Assembly (NCBI RefSeq): GCF_042854845.1
Contig: NZ_AP031498.1
Coordinates: forward strand, 2,232,001-2,296,000
Source of the DNA: Maricurvus nonylphenolicus
GTDB taxonomy: Bacteria > Pseudomonadota > Gammaproteobacteria > Pseudomonadales > Cellvibrionaceae
Reading direction: 5' to 3'
DNA: 64,000 nt
Below the pieces are notes generated by a model. The model did not search any database, was not told the DNA's origin, and saw only the letters and a program-made list of their open reading frames with translations. The translations under genes were made by a program, and so were the position numbers. Below are positions 16,699-24,595 of the stretch, piece after piece; position 1 is the first letter of the stretch; every line of letters starts with the position of its first letter.

Positions 16699-17346
16699 AT
16701 GCTAAGAGTAGAGCAAGTCGTTGAAGTCATTGCGGACAAGTGCATCGGCTGTAAGGCCTGTGACCGTGTGTGTCCGACCGAAGCGATTATCACCACCGAC
16801 AGGTTGGCGAAAGTCTATGAAGACAAATGCACCGGCTGTAACAAATGCCTGGAAGCCTGTATGGATCACGGTGCCATCAAGCGGAAATTCTTAGGCGAAG
16901 ACGCCGTAGATTTGGCTGTTGATGTCGCTCAGTTTGATGCTGCTGAAATTGACAAGATTTGCGCAGAAGCACATCTGTTCCCCGATGATGGTATTTGCCC
17001 TTGTACAGGTACTACTGCGAAAGAGGTCGCTGCTGCGATTTTGAATGGCGCTACTACGATGACAGATATCAGTCTGCAAACTGGTGTACGCGGCGTTTGT
17101 TCCATGTGGTGCACCACACCTGTTGCTCGACTTATGCAGGCTGCAGGCCTGGAATTGCCGGAAAATAATCCGAAAGACTGGCGCCTGTACACCGAAGGTG
17201 GTGGCGATGACATGGCGTTGTGGAAAGTCGATGATAGCGTTGTTAAGCAATACCCGGAATATCGCCTGGAGCAGGCAAAACAACATATGGAATCCGGATC
17301 CCATGATCTGGTGGGTTTCCCCCGTATTCGAGGAGGTGTGAAATGA
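16699..17346 (+). CDS. Ferredoxin (2x[4Fe-4S]) fused to a BFD-like [2Fe-2S] domain
   Basis: About 215 residues from the ATG at 16699; a TTG 24 bases upstream is possible but less likely. The N-terminus has two CxxCxxCxxxCP clusters, DKCIGCKACDRVCPTEAI and DKCTGCNKCLEACMDHGAI, typical of bacterial 8Fe ferredoxins. A second domain (about 95-145) has CPCTGTTAKEVAAAI and GVRGVCSMWCTTPVARLM, the C-x-C...C-x2-3-C pattern of bacterioferritin-associated-ferredoxin-like domains. Its stop overlaps the start of the LarA-like gene (ATGA), so the two proteins are made together and probably work together as electron carrier and enzyme. An Fe-S delivery role for LarE is a second possibility. Confidence 0.85.
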   Translation: MLRVEQVVEVIADKCIGCKACDRVCPTEAIITTDRLAKVYEDKCTGCNKCLEACMDHGAIKRKFLGEDAVDLAVDVAQFDAAEIDKICAEAHLFPDDGICPCTGTTAKEVAAAILNGATTMTDISLQTGVRGVCSMWCTTPVARLMQAAGLELPENNPKDWRLYTEGGGDDMALWKVDDSVVKQYPEYRLEQAKQHMESGSHDLVGFPRIRGGVK

Positions 17347-18737
17347 GTGCTGTTGAAGAGATGAATCCTGCGGTGGTGGCTCCGGACCTACCGCCCTCCA
17401 TGCTGGGCTTTAAGTTACCGGAAAAACGTGCCTATGAAGTTGCCGGCATGACATCGGTAAAGGTGCAGGAACTGTTTAGTGATATTCCCGAGCCTATCTA
17501 CAACTGGGGCCAGCCGCTTGAGGGTGTTACTCAAGCGACTCATGATGCCCTGGCCGGCGTGGATCTTAGCAGAATCAAACCCAACGATACGGTAAACGTT
17601 CTCTGCTCTGAACACGGTTTTGCCATGATGGGTGGCCAGGCTTATGCCGAAGTGTTGCGCAGCGTTCACGCGATTATTGTTGAGCGAACGGGCTGTAAGA
17701 AGATTCGCTTGGGTTTTGCTTGCGGTCTGACGAAAGTAGAGGCTTTGGAGATCGCACCACAGCATGGTCTGGAAAAGGTTTATGAGAAAATTTTTCCTAT
17801 TGGCCCCTATGATAAAGGGGTGGCGATAGAAACACCCATTGGCACTCTGTACGGTATTGGCTCTGTTTATAAAGCCAAACATATTATCCATGTGCACTAC
17901 GATGACCCGCGTGAAGTGCACTTCCATCGTGCCAACGGGCGAGGTTTAAAATCCTTTGCCATGAGTTACGCACGCTTTGAAACCCGCGGTGTTTTTCATA
18001 ATAACTTTCCTACCGGTTCTGCAATGTTGGTGCCGCGTATGATCTACGAATCCGAGTTTGTGCAGAGTAAGTTTGTTGCCGGAGTGATGTTAACAACATC
18101 TCCAGCAGGGGTAACCGGTGTTGATGCTGACAACGATATGATTGCTTTGGATAAACGCGTTGCGGCACAACAGATTCTGCATTACGGCAAGCTTATTCGT
18201 TTGTTTGGCAAGATTGAGGATTGTGTTGCGGTACTGGATTTACACCGTTGGGCTATGTACGGCCATGCGGGTGGCGTGACCAGTTGTAATCTGTTCTTTG
18301 GCCCGGATGATCATTACGATCTGGATCACCTGGAGGATGCTTCCAATAATACCGATGCCCTGGTGTCCAACCCGGCGCTGAAGGCGGTGGTGGTGAACTA
18401 TATGTGGAAAATGGCCTATGCCGTGCAAGGCGTGCCGGCTATTTCTACCCAGCCCAGCGTAACCCGATTGTTTAAAGCGCGCGGTGTACAAAAACCTTTT
18501 TACGAAGCAGAGAACCTGGAGAAGGGCATCGAGCTGGGTTGTGAAGTCGGTGGTACCGATAAGGTGATTATATTTGATGGTACTTACGGAGCCATAAACT
18601 GTAGCCCCAGTATGGCAGAATTCCTGCGCGCCCAGGCACCGCTGGTAGAGAAAGAAGTGGATGAGGTGTTACTGGAGAAATGGTTGTCCCAGCGTGGTTT
18701 GCCTATGCCTAAACAAGCAGGAGAGATGCCGTCATGA
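17343..18737 (+). CDS. Divergent LarA-family nickel-pincer enzyme
   Basis: A 464-residue protein. From memory of Lactobacillus plantarum LarA, the order of features matches: SEHG (90-93) against SDHT; RLGFACGLTKVEAL against RILVATGFHRPSTHEEL; and EVHFHRANGRGLKS against SHFFAGFSGGRKS. His193, Lys203 and His219 then fall at spacings of 10 and 16, exactly those of LarA His174, Lys184 (NPN tether) and His200 (nickel ligand). LarA His108, one of the two proton-shuttling bases, is replaced by Thr130. Loss of one base argues against simple racemisation; with the overlapping ferredoxin-BFD gene it suggests an NPN-linked oxidoreductase. It overlaps both neighbours by 4 bases. The substrate is unknown. 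Confidence 0.75.
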   Translation: MSAVEEMNPAVVAPDLPPSMLGFKLPEKRAYEVAGMTSVKVQELFSDIPEPIYNWGQPLEGVTQATHDALAGVDLSRIKPNDTVNVLCSEHGFAMMGGQAYAEVLRSVHAIIVERTGCKKIRLGFACGLTKVEALEIAPQHGLEKVYEKIFPIGPYDKGVAIETPIGTLYGIGSVYKAKHIIHVHYDDPREVHFHRANGRGLKSFAMSYARFETRGVFHNNFPTGSAMLVPRMIYESEFVQSKFVAGVMLTTSPAGVTGVDADNDMIALDKRVAAQQILHYGKLIRLFGKIEDCVAVLDLHRWAMYGHAGGVTSCNLFFGPDDHYDLDHLEDASNNTDALVSNPALKAVVVNYMWKMAYAVQGVPAISTQPSVTRLFKARGVQKPFYEAENLEKGIELGCEVGGTDKVIIFDGTYGAINCSPSMAEFLRAQAPLVEKEVDEVLLEKWLSQRGLPMPKQAGEMPS

Positions 18738-19738
18738 GTGAGGCCATGATGAACAAGACCATGAAGGCGGTTGTCTGTGAAAAGTCGGGGCCTGATGGCT
18801 ATGCGCAATTTCGCGATTTCCCTCGCCCGGAAAAGGCCGTAGGCCATGAAGTATTGATTGATACCAAAAATATGAGCCTGAATTTTCCGGATCCTTTACA
18901 AATCCAGGGACTCTATCAATTTCAGCCACCGGTACCTTTTGTGTTGGGAATGGAGTTTTCTGGCATCGTGCGTGATGTCGGTGACAAGGTAACTCGTTTT
19001 AAGGTTGGTGACAGAGTCGTCAGTCTCGGTATGGGGGCCTTTGCCGAGCAGAACAAAGCGGAAGAGCAGTACTGTTTTGCGTTGCCGGATGATATCAGTT
19101 TTGAGCAAGGCTGCCTGGCACCACTGGCTGCTGGTACAGCGCTGTATGGCCTAAAGTATCGCGGAAGCCTGGTCGCTGGTGAAACCGTCGCCGTTACCGG
19201 TGCTGCCGGTGGTACTGGCTTGGCGGCTGTACAGCTGGCCAAGGCGCTGGGCGCAACCGTTATTGCTATTTGTTCTTCTAAAGAGAAGTGCGATTTGGCC
19301 AGTCGTGTAGGTGCTGACCATGCGTTGAACTACACCGAGCTTGATATCTCTGAAGAGGTCAAATCGCTGACAGGCGGTAAAGGAGTGGACGTTGTCTACG
19401 ACACGGTGGGTGGCGAATTATTCGACAAATTGAGCCGCCGAATGGCCTGAAATGGGCGTATTTTATCGGTGGGTTATGCCTCAGGTACTATCCCGCAATT
19501 ACCCATTAACTTGGCCCTGGTAAAGGGGTATTCTCTGGTAGGTGTACATTGGGCTGGAGCCTTAATTCACCAGCCGGATTTAACACCTACAATTGTTGCA
19601 GAGGTGATGGAATTTCTACGCGATGGTCGTTATGTACCAGTGGTTGATTCCAACTTGCGCTTGGATCAGTGCCTGGAAGGCATCGATAAAATGAAGAACC
19701 AGCAGGTGATGGGGAAAGTGGTTGTTTCCCTGAGTTAG
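18734..19738 (+). pseudogene. MDR-family quinone/enoyl reductase interrupted by an in-frame TGA
   Basis: The frame encodes a zinc-less medium-chain dehydrogenase/reductase: FVLGMEFSGIVRDVGDKV, GDRVVSLG, AVTGAAGGTGLAAVQLAK (NADP-binding) and VDVVYDTVGGELFDKL. A TGA at 19448-19450 stops it after RRMA. The same frame then continues as NGRILSVGYASGTIPQLP and QVMGKVVVSLS to 19738. Homologues normally read MAWNGR here, so TGG to TGA explains it without any frameshift. The full length, 334 codons, is normal for the family. Recent nonsense mutation, sequencing error or readthrough are possible. It overlaps the LarA-like gene by ATGA and is followed 17 bases later by the MalT-like regulator. Confidence 0.85.
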
Positions 19739-19755
19739 GCCTTACGAGGGAGAAG

Positions 19756-22416
19756 ATGGTGGATATTGGTTATCGTTCATTTCGCTCAGCACTGAAGTTT
19801 GCCCCGTGCAAGTCCAGCTTGCCACAGGTGAGCTGCGACAGTGTGTGTGACGAAGTTCTGGCCGCACCGTCTACCCGTTTGGTCTGCCTGCAAGGGCCAT
19901 TAGGTTGTGGCAAGTCCACGGTAATGGCGCAGCTCCAGGAGCGATATAACCAAATGGGGATTGCCACCGGCTGGTTATCCCTGGATCGTCTTGATAATAA
20001 TTTGGCTTTGTTTGTTGCCAATCTTGCCAGGGCTGTTGAAGCTATCTTTAATCGCTCGGCTCAGGAACCTTCCCTTTACCATCAAGTTAATGAAGAGAAC
20101 CCGGGCGGCCTGGCGTTAGAGTTACTGGATCGTCTGACGGCACACCCTTCGCCCTTTGTATTATTTATAGATGATCTGGATAAGGTTGATAATGCTTCTG
20201 TCGCCGAAGTGTTGGAAGAAATCATTAGCCATATTCCTCGCGGCTCCCAGGTTGTCATCAGTAGTCAAGCTTCAAACCAGAAAACCCCTGATGCCTTCGA
20301 AAAACTTCGTTCACAGGGCAAGGTGCTGGACATTCATGAGCGGAGCCTAACCTTCAGTCTTGATGCGGCTGAAAAATTACTGGAGCAGGGTTACGCCATT
20401 AAGCCTAAAGGCAACCAGCTACGTTTAATTCATCGGGTCACGGCGGGTTCACCGTTATTGATCCAGTTGTATGCGCTGGCAGTATCAGCCGGCGCTGATG
20501 CTCAAGCGCTGTTAGATCGCCTGTCGATGCCGGGTGGGAATGCGTTTCATGAGTTGATGAAGGAGGTTCTGAGCGTGCAAGAGCCTACAGTCACTCAGCT
20601 GATGGAGTCTGTGAGTATTCTGGATACCTTTTCTAATGAAATATTGCATTCGCTTGGCGATGATTTTGCTTCGCTACCAATAGATCAGTATGTTCAGCCT
20701 GCTGAGCGTTCCTTGTTACATTGGCAGGGCAACGCGTGTTGTTACCATGAGGCCTGTGCTGAGTATTTACGTCAGCGGTTAAAAACAAAGAATAACACGC
20801 TGTACGCATCGTTGTATCTTCAGGCCAGCAGTTTGTTCGAATCTTTAGGCTATGTTGTTGATGCCATTGATTATGCCCAACACATTGACGATAAGAATCG
20901 CTTCTTTGCATTGATTTCCGATCACAGTGACCGCCTGTTAGCTGCCTCGCATATGCAGCTGGTGCAAGTATGGTTGCAAGCAGACTACGACAACGGGGCG
21001 CTGGAAGCGTTACCTGCATTGATGGTGGCTTATGCCTGGGCGCTGCTTTTTTGTGATGGCCTAAAGGCTAAACCGGTTATAGCTCATATCGAGAAAACTT
21101 TACCAGACGATCCTTTTGTTCAGGCGAACCTTACCGCGTTGAAACCGACCTTAGCGGCATTAACCGATGACTTTAAAGATGTTCAAGGCACCCAAAGCCA
21201 GCTCCTGACACTCCTGCAGCAAAACTACAGGTTTCCCGCTTCAGCCATGACCCTGTCTCTGAGTGCCATTAAGAATGTGGCTGGCAATCTGGATGAAGTT
21301 CATAACATGGTGGAAAGTATACGTGCGCTGCCCAGTTATTCACCAACGTTTGAAACCCTGTTTGACGATACGATTGCGATATCGGAATTACTCGCCGGAA
21401 ATCTTAACTCTGCAATAGAAAGGTTACGCAGTGTTGTGGATCCCCGTGAAGGTACCACTTATAAATCGGCGAATGGTGTAGCACTTGGTGGCCTCTTATT
21501 GGCAGAAGCCATGTATGAAAACGATCACCGAGAACTGGCAGAACGGTTGCTGGGGATTTACTTACCCTTGGTTAAAAGGGTGGTATGGCCGGGTAGTACC
21601 TTGCGAGCCATGTGTATTCAAGGGCGAATAGCTGAAAGTTATGGCAAACCGGAACAGGCTCTCGATGTGTTTACGGATATTGAATATGCAGGCCGACAGC
21701 AGCAGTTACCGGAATACATCTTAACCGCCAGATTGGAAAGGGCACGTTTGTTACTGGCAAGAGGGGATGTGATTGCCGCGGGTGAAGAATTGGATGCAAT
21801 GGCAAATGATGTTTGCAATCCCCGGGCAACCAGTATCGAAACCTTGTCAATGGCTCGTCTGCGTTATTGGATTAGAACAGAGCGTACGAAAGAGGCTGTC
21901 GCACCACTGCAAGACTTATTGCAAGATGCAGAAGATAACCAGCTTAACCGCCGAGCGCTGAGTATTCGATTGCTCGTAGCAGAAGCCACCTGGCGTAATG
22001 GCGATTATAAAGATATTAAAACCTATCTTGAACCAGCGCTGGAAATGGCGTTGGAGGAAGGCTACATAAGGCCCTTCCTTGATGAAGGTGAAGCACTGAT
22101 AGGTATGTTTACCGAGTATATTCGCCAGCCTCGCGTCAAGGTTGCTTATAAGCGATTAGTACAAGGTTTCCTGGGCACCTTATGTGCACCTGATTCAGAA
22201 AAAACTGCAGGTGATCAGGATAAGCTGTTAACCAAAAAAGAGCTGCAAGTGGTTAGGCTGTTAGCCGAGGGCCTGTCTAACCCCGATATCGCAACACGGT
22301 TGATTGTTGCAGAAACAACGGTACGTACACATTTACGCAATATCAATCTAAAACTCGGAGTCAATAACCGCACGGCGGCAGTTGCCGAAGCTCGGCGGTT
22401 GAACTTGATTCCCTAA
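19756..22416 (+). CDS. MalT-like LuxR-family regulator (STAND ATPase)
   Basis: An 886-residue regulator. The N-terminal NTPase has a Walker A GPLGCGKST (residues 47-55) and a Walker B-like FVLFIDDLDKV. The middle part is a long array of helical TPR-like repeats. The C-terminus carries a LuxR helix-turn-helix: LTKKELQVVRLLAEGLSNPD and TTVRTHLRNINLKLGVNNRT. Such proteins sense a small inducer with ATP and activate catabolic operons. It is the last gene of the ferredoxin, LarA-like and reductase run (ACGAGGGAGAAG before the ATG), so it probably regulates that operon or the acyl-CoA dehydrogenase gene 93 bases downstream. Confidence 0.9.
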   Translation: MVDIGYRSFRSALKFAPCKSSLPQVSCDSVCDEVLAAPSTRLVCLQGPLGCGKSTVMAQLQERYNQMGIATGWLSLDRLDNNLALFVANLARAVEAIFNRSAQEPSLYHQVNEENPGGLALELLDRLTAHPSPFVLFIDDLDKVDNASVAEVLEEIISHIPRGSQVVISSQASNQKTPDAFEKLRSQGKVLDIHERSLTFSLDAAEKLLEQGYAIKPKGNQLRLIHRVTAGSPLLIQLYALAVSAGADAQALLDRLSMPGGNAFHELMKEVLSVQEPTVTQLMESVSILDTFSNEILHSLGDDFASLPIDQYVQPAERSLLHWQGNACCYHEACAEYLRQRLKTKNNTLYASLYLQASSLFESLGYVVDAIDYAQHIDDKNRFFALISDHSDRLLAASHMQLVQVWLQADYDNGALEALPALMVAYAWALLFCDGLKAKPVIAHIEKTLPDDPFVQANLTALKPTLAALTDDFKDVQGTQSQLLTLLQQNYRFPASAMTLSLSAIKNVAGNLDEVHNMVESIRALPSYSPTFETLFDDTIAISELLAGNLNSAIERLRSVVDPREGTTYKSANGVALGGLLLAEAMYENDHRELAERLLGIYLPLVKRVVWPGSTLRAMCIQGRIAESYGKPEQALDVFTDIEYAGRQQQLPEYILTARLERARLLLARGDVIAAGEELDAMANDVCNPRATSIETLSMARLRYWIRTERTKEAVAPLQDLLQDAEDNQLNRRALSIRLLVAEATWRNGDYKDIKTYLEPALEMALEEGYIRPFLDEGEALIGMFTEYIRQPRVKVAYKRLVQGFLGTLCAPDSEKTAGDQDKLLTKKELQVVRLLAEGLSNPDIATRLIVAETTVRTHLRNINLKLGVNNRTAAVAEARRLNLIP

Positions 22417-22509
22417 TTAAAACTTAACTTCGCGTAAGACCTATTCACTTAGGCGGGTTAGTCCTGCGCGTAAGAAATATAAATCACTATCCAAAGAGAT
22501 GAGGTAAGT

Positions 22510-23733
22510 ATGAATTTTGAACCTTCCCCCAGAGTACAAGAATATTTAGAGCGCATTCACAGCTTTATTGATGAGCATATTGAACCCAATGAGCATGTTT
22601 ACCATGAACAACTGGAACAGAATCGCTGGACGATTCCTCCAATCATGGATGAGTGGAAAGCAAAAGCAAAAGAAGCTGGTCTGTGGACACTGTTTCTTCC
22701 ACCTGAATATGGTGAATACAGTGCTGGCTTTAGTAATCTGGAATATGCGTATCTGGCTGAGGCTATGGGTTACCGTTCTCTGTTAGCGGCAGAGGCATTC
22801 AACTGTGATGCACCGGATTCCGGCAATATGGAAGTGCTGGCCAAATACGGCACCCCAGAGCAGAAAGAGCGTTGGCTCAAGCCGTTACTGGACGGTGAAA
22901 TTCGTTCTGCTTTTGCCATGACTGAGCCTGCAGTAGCCAGTTCTGATGCCACCAATATCGAAACCTCGATTGTACGTGATGGGGATGAGTATGTGATTAA
23001 CGGTCGCAAGCACTTCACCAGTGGTGCGCTTAGTGAGCGTTGCGGCATTATGATTTTGTTGGGCAAAACAGATCCGAATGCGCCCAAGCACGCTCAGCAA
23101 TCCCAGGTGTTGATTCCGACCAATACGCCTGGCATCACCATGCACAAGAACTTGAAAACCTTTGGGTATGATGCGGCTCCCTTTGGACATCCTGAAGTTG
23201 TTTTTGACAATGTGCGTGTGCCGGTAGAAAACTTGATCCTGGGAGAAGGCCGAGGATTTGAAATTGCCCAGGGGCGTCTTGGCCCTGGTCGTGTTCACCA
23301 TTGTATGCGTTTGCTGGGAATGGCACAGCGTGCGTTAGAAATGATGGCCTCGCGTGCTGAAGCGCGTAGCCCATTTGGTAAGCCGCTGAGCAAACAGCAA
23401 TCGGTGCGTGAGGATGTTGCACTTGCTGCTTGTAAGATTGAACAAGCCCGACTCATGACTTTAAAAACGGCTGTGAAAATGGATGAGGGTGGTGCCAAGC
23501 ATGCGGCCGACCTGATTGCCATGATCAAGATTATTGTACCGAATATGACTTGTGAAGTGCTGGATCGTGCAATTCAAATTCACGGTGGTGCAGGTTTCAG
23601 TCAGGAGTTTATGCTGGCGCGATCCTATGTGTTTTCCCGTACTGTACGTGTTCTGGATGGCCCGGATGAAGTGCATATGATGCAACTGGGGCGTAACTTG
23701 TGTAAGCGCTACGCTGAGAAGTTGGCGGGTTAA
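22510..23733 (+). CDS. Acyl-CoA dehydrogenase, ACAD10/11-like
   Basis: A 407-residue acyl-CoA dehydrogenase with AMTEPAVASSDATNIETS (flavin contact), VINGRKHFTSGA, RSPFGKPLSKQQS and QIHGGAGFSQEF. Where most family members have YEGT with the catalytic Glu, this one has VLDGPDEVHMM, so Asp is at the base position. That ending is shared with the ACAD10/11 and LvaC type, which process 4-phosphoacyl-CoA rather than simple acyl-CoA. The phosphotransferase-like kinase at 26251-27318 would be its partner, the equivalent of the N-terminal domain of ACAD10/11. ATGAGGTAAGT is a good ribosome site. Confidence 0.9.
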   Translation: MNFEPSPRVQEYLERIHSFIDEHIEPNEHVYHEQLEQNRWTIPPIMDEWKAKAKEAGLWTLFLPPEYGEYSAGFSNLEYAYLAEAMGYRSLLAAEAFNCDAPDSGNMEVLAKYGTPEQKERWLKPLLDGEIRSAFAMTEPAVASSDATNIETSIVRDGDEYVINGRKHFTSGALSERCGIMILLGKTDPNAPKHAQQSQVLIPTNTPGITMHKNLKTFGYDAAPFGHPEVVFDNVRVPVENLILGEGRGFEIAQGRLGPGRVHHCMRLLGMAQRALEMMASRAEARSPFGKPLSKQQSVREDVALAACKIEQARLMTLKTAVKMDEGGAKHAADLIAMIKIIVPNMTCEVLDRAIQIHGGAGFSQEFMLARSYVFSRTVRVLDGPDEVHMMQLGRNLCKRYAEKLAG

Positions 23734-23766
23734 TGTTGACTAATTAGGTTTGCTTGGCATGTAAAT

Positions 23767-23796
23767 ACTATGTACTCTGAATAAAGAGTACATAGT
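23767..23796. promoter_or_regulatory. Perfect 12-bp inverted repeat overlapping the Crp-type gene start
   Basis: ACTATGTACTCT (23767-23778), spacer GAATAA, AGAGTACATAGT (23785-23796). The last base is the T of the TTG start codon proposed for the Crp/Fnr-type gene. It could be an autoregulatory operator, or an RNA hairpin affecting translation or ending the acyl-CoA dehydrogenase transcript; no T run follows. If ATG 23829 is the true start, the palindrome lies 32 bases upstream. Confidence 0.5.
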
Positions 23797-24509
23797 TGAA
23801 GAGCCCTGAAAGTCATCTGGATCAGTACATGCCAAAGCTCACCCCTGGCGTTCGCAATAGTTGGATCGATCATCTGCCAGAAGATCTGTGTTTACTGTTG
23901 CGTAACGCTATGCAAACACTTTCTCTTGAACCGGGAGAACATCTATTTCGACAAGGGGATGTGCCTGCCGGCATTTATGAAGTGAAAGCTGGACGACTCA
24001 AAGTGTACAGTTATAACGAAGAGGGTAAGGAAACCTTCTTCGATGTTTGCAGTAGCGGTGAAATCCTGGGCGATACCTCGATTTGTGCCGTGGAATCACA
24101 GCTACGATCTTCAGCGTCTGCTATAGATGAAGCTTCGATAGGGTTTCTCTCACGCGAGATATTTGACCAACTGCGGAAACAATATCCGCAAATCAATGCG
24201 CAGCTTTTGCAAAGTATCAGCTGTCGCTGCATAGCTGCGTTGGACATGTATGAGGAGAGCCATGCGCTGAAACTGGAGGCGAGGGCGGCAAGGCGGCTCT
24301 ATATCACCGCTCAACGCTCGGGTGAATCTCTGGGTGAAAATACGGCGTCCATTCAGCTCAGCCAGGATGATTTGGCATCTCTGTTAGGCGCATCTCGCTC
24401 AAAAACCAATAAAGTGCTAAAAACACTGGAAGCCAAAGGCTTAATTGAGCTGGCCTATGGCAAGATCACCATTACTGATCTTGATCAGTTGTTAATGCTC
24501 TCTGATTAG
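23796..24509 (+). CDS. Crp/Fnr-family transcriptional regulator
   Basis: About 237 residues from a TTG start; an ATG at 23829 giving MPKLTPG is an alternative. The N-terminal cyclic-nucleotide-binding fold has LEPGEHLFRQGDVPAGIYEV and LKVYSYNEEGKETF. The C-terminal winged helix has QLSQDDLASLLGASRSKTNK and LKTLEAKGLIELAYGKITI. The N-terminal cysteine set of Fnr is absent, so oxygen sensing by an iron-sulfur cluster is unlikely, and the phosphate-cassette Arg-Ser of true Crp is not evident. It sits between the acyl-CoA dehydrogenase and the FAD monooxygenase and may control one or both. Confidence 0.9.
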   Translation: MKSPESHLDQYMPKLTPGVRNSWIDHLPEDLCLLLRNAMQTLSLEPGEHLFRQGDVPAGIYEVKAGRLKVYSYNEEGKETFFDVCSSGEILGDTSICAVESQLRSSASAIDEASIGFLSREIFDQLRKQYPQINAQLLQSISCRCIAALDMYEESHALKLEARAARRLYITAQRSGESLGENTASIQLSQDDLASLLGASRSKTNKVLKTLEAKGLIELAYGKITITDLDQLLMLSD

Positions 24510-24595
24510 TTCAATTATCCCCCAGGTAACAGTTTCGCGCTAAATCTCGCACTAACATAGCCATATCCTGATGGTTTTAGTTTAAGAGAGATTTG

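Noticed and set aside
19448..19450. TGA as a selenocysteine codon or reassigned stop
   Set aside because: Relatives have Trp here, not Cys; no Sec-type hairpin was evident downstream; TGA serves as a normal stop in neighbouring genes.
23796..24509. Oxygen-sensing Fnr
   Set aside because: The N-terminal cysteine cluster needed for the Fe-S centre is missing.
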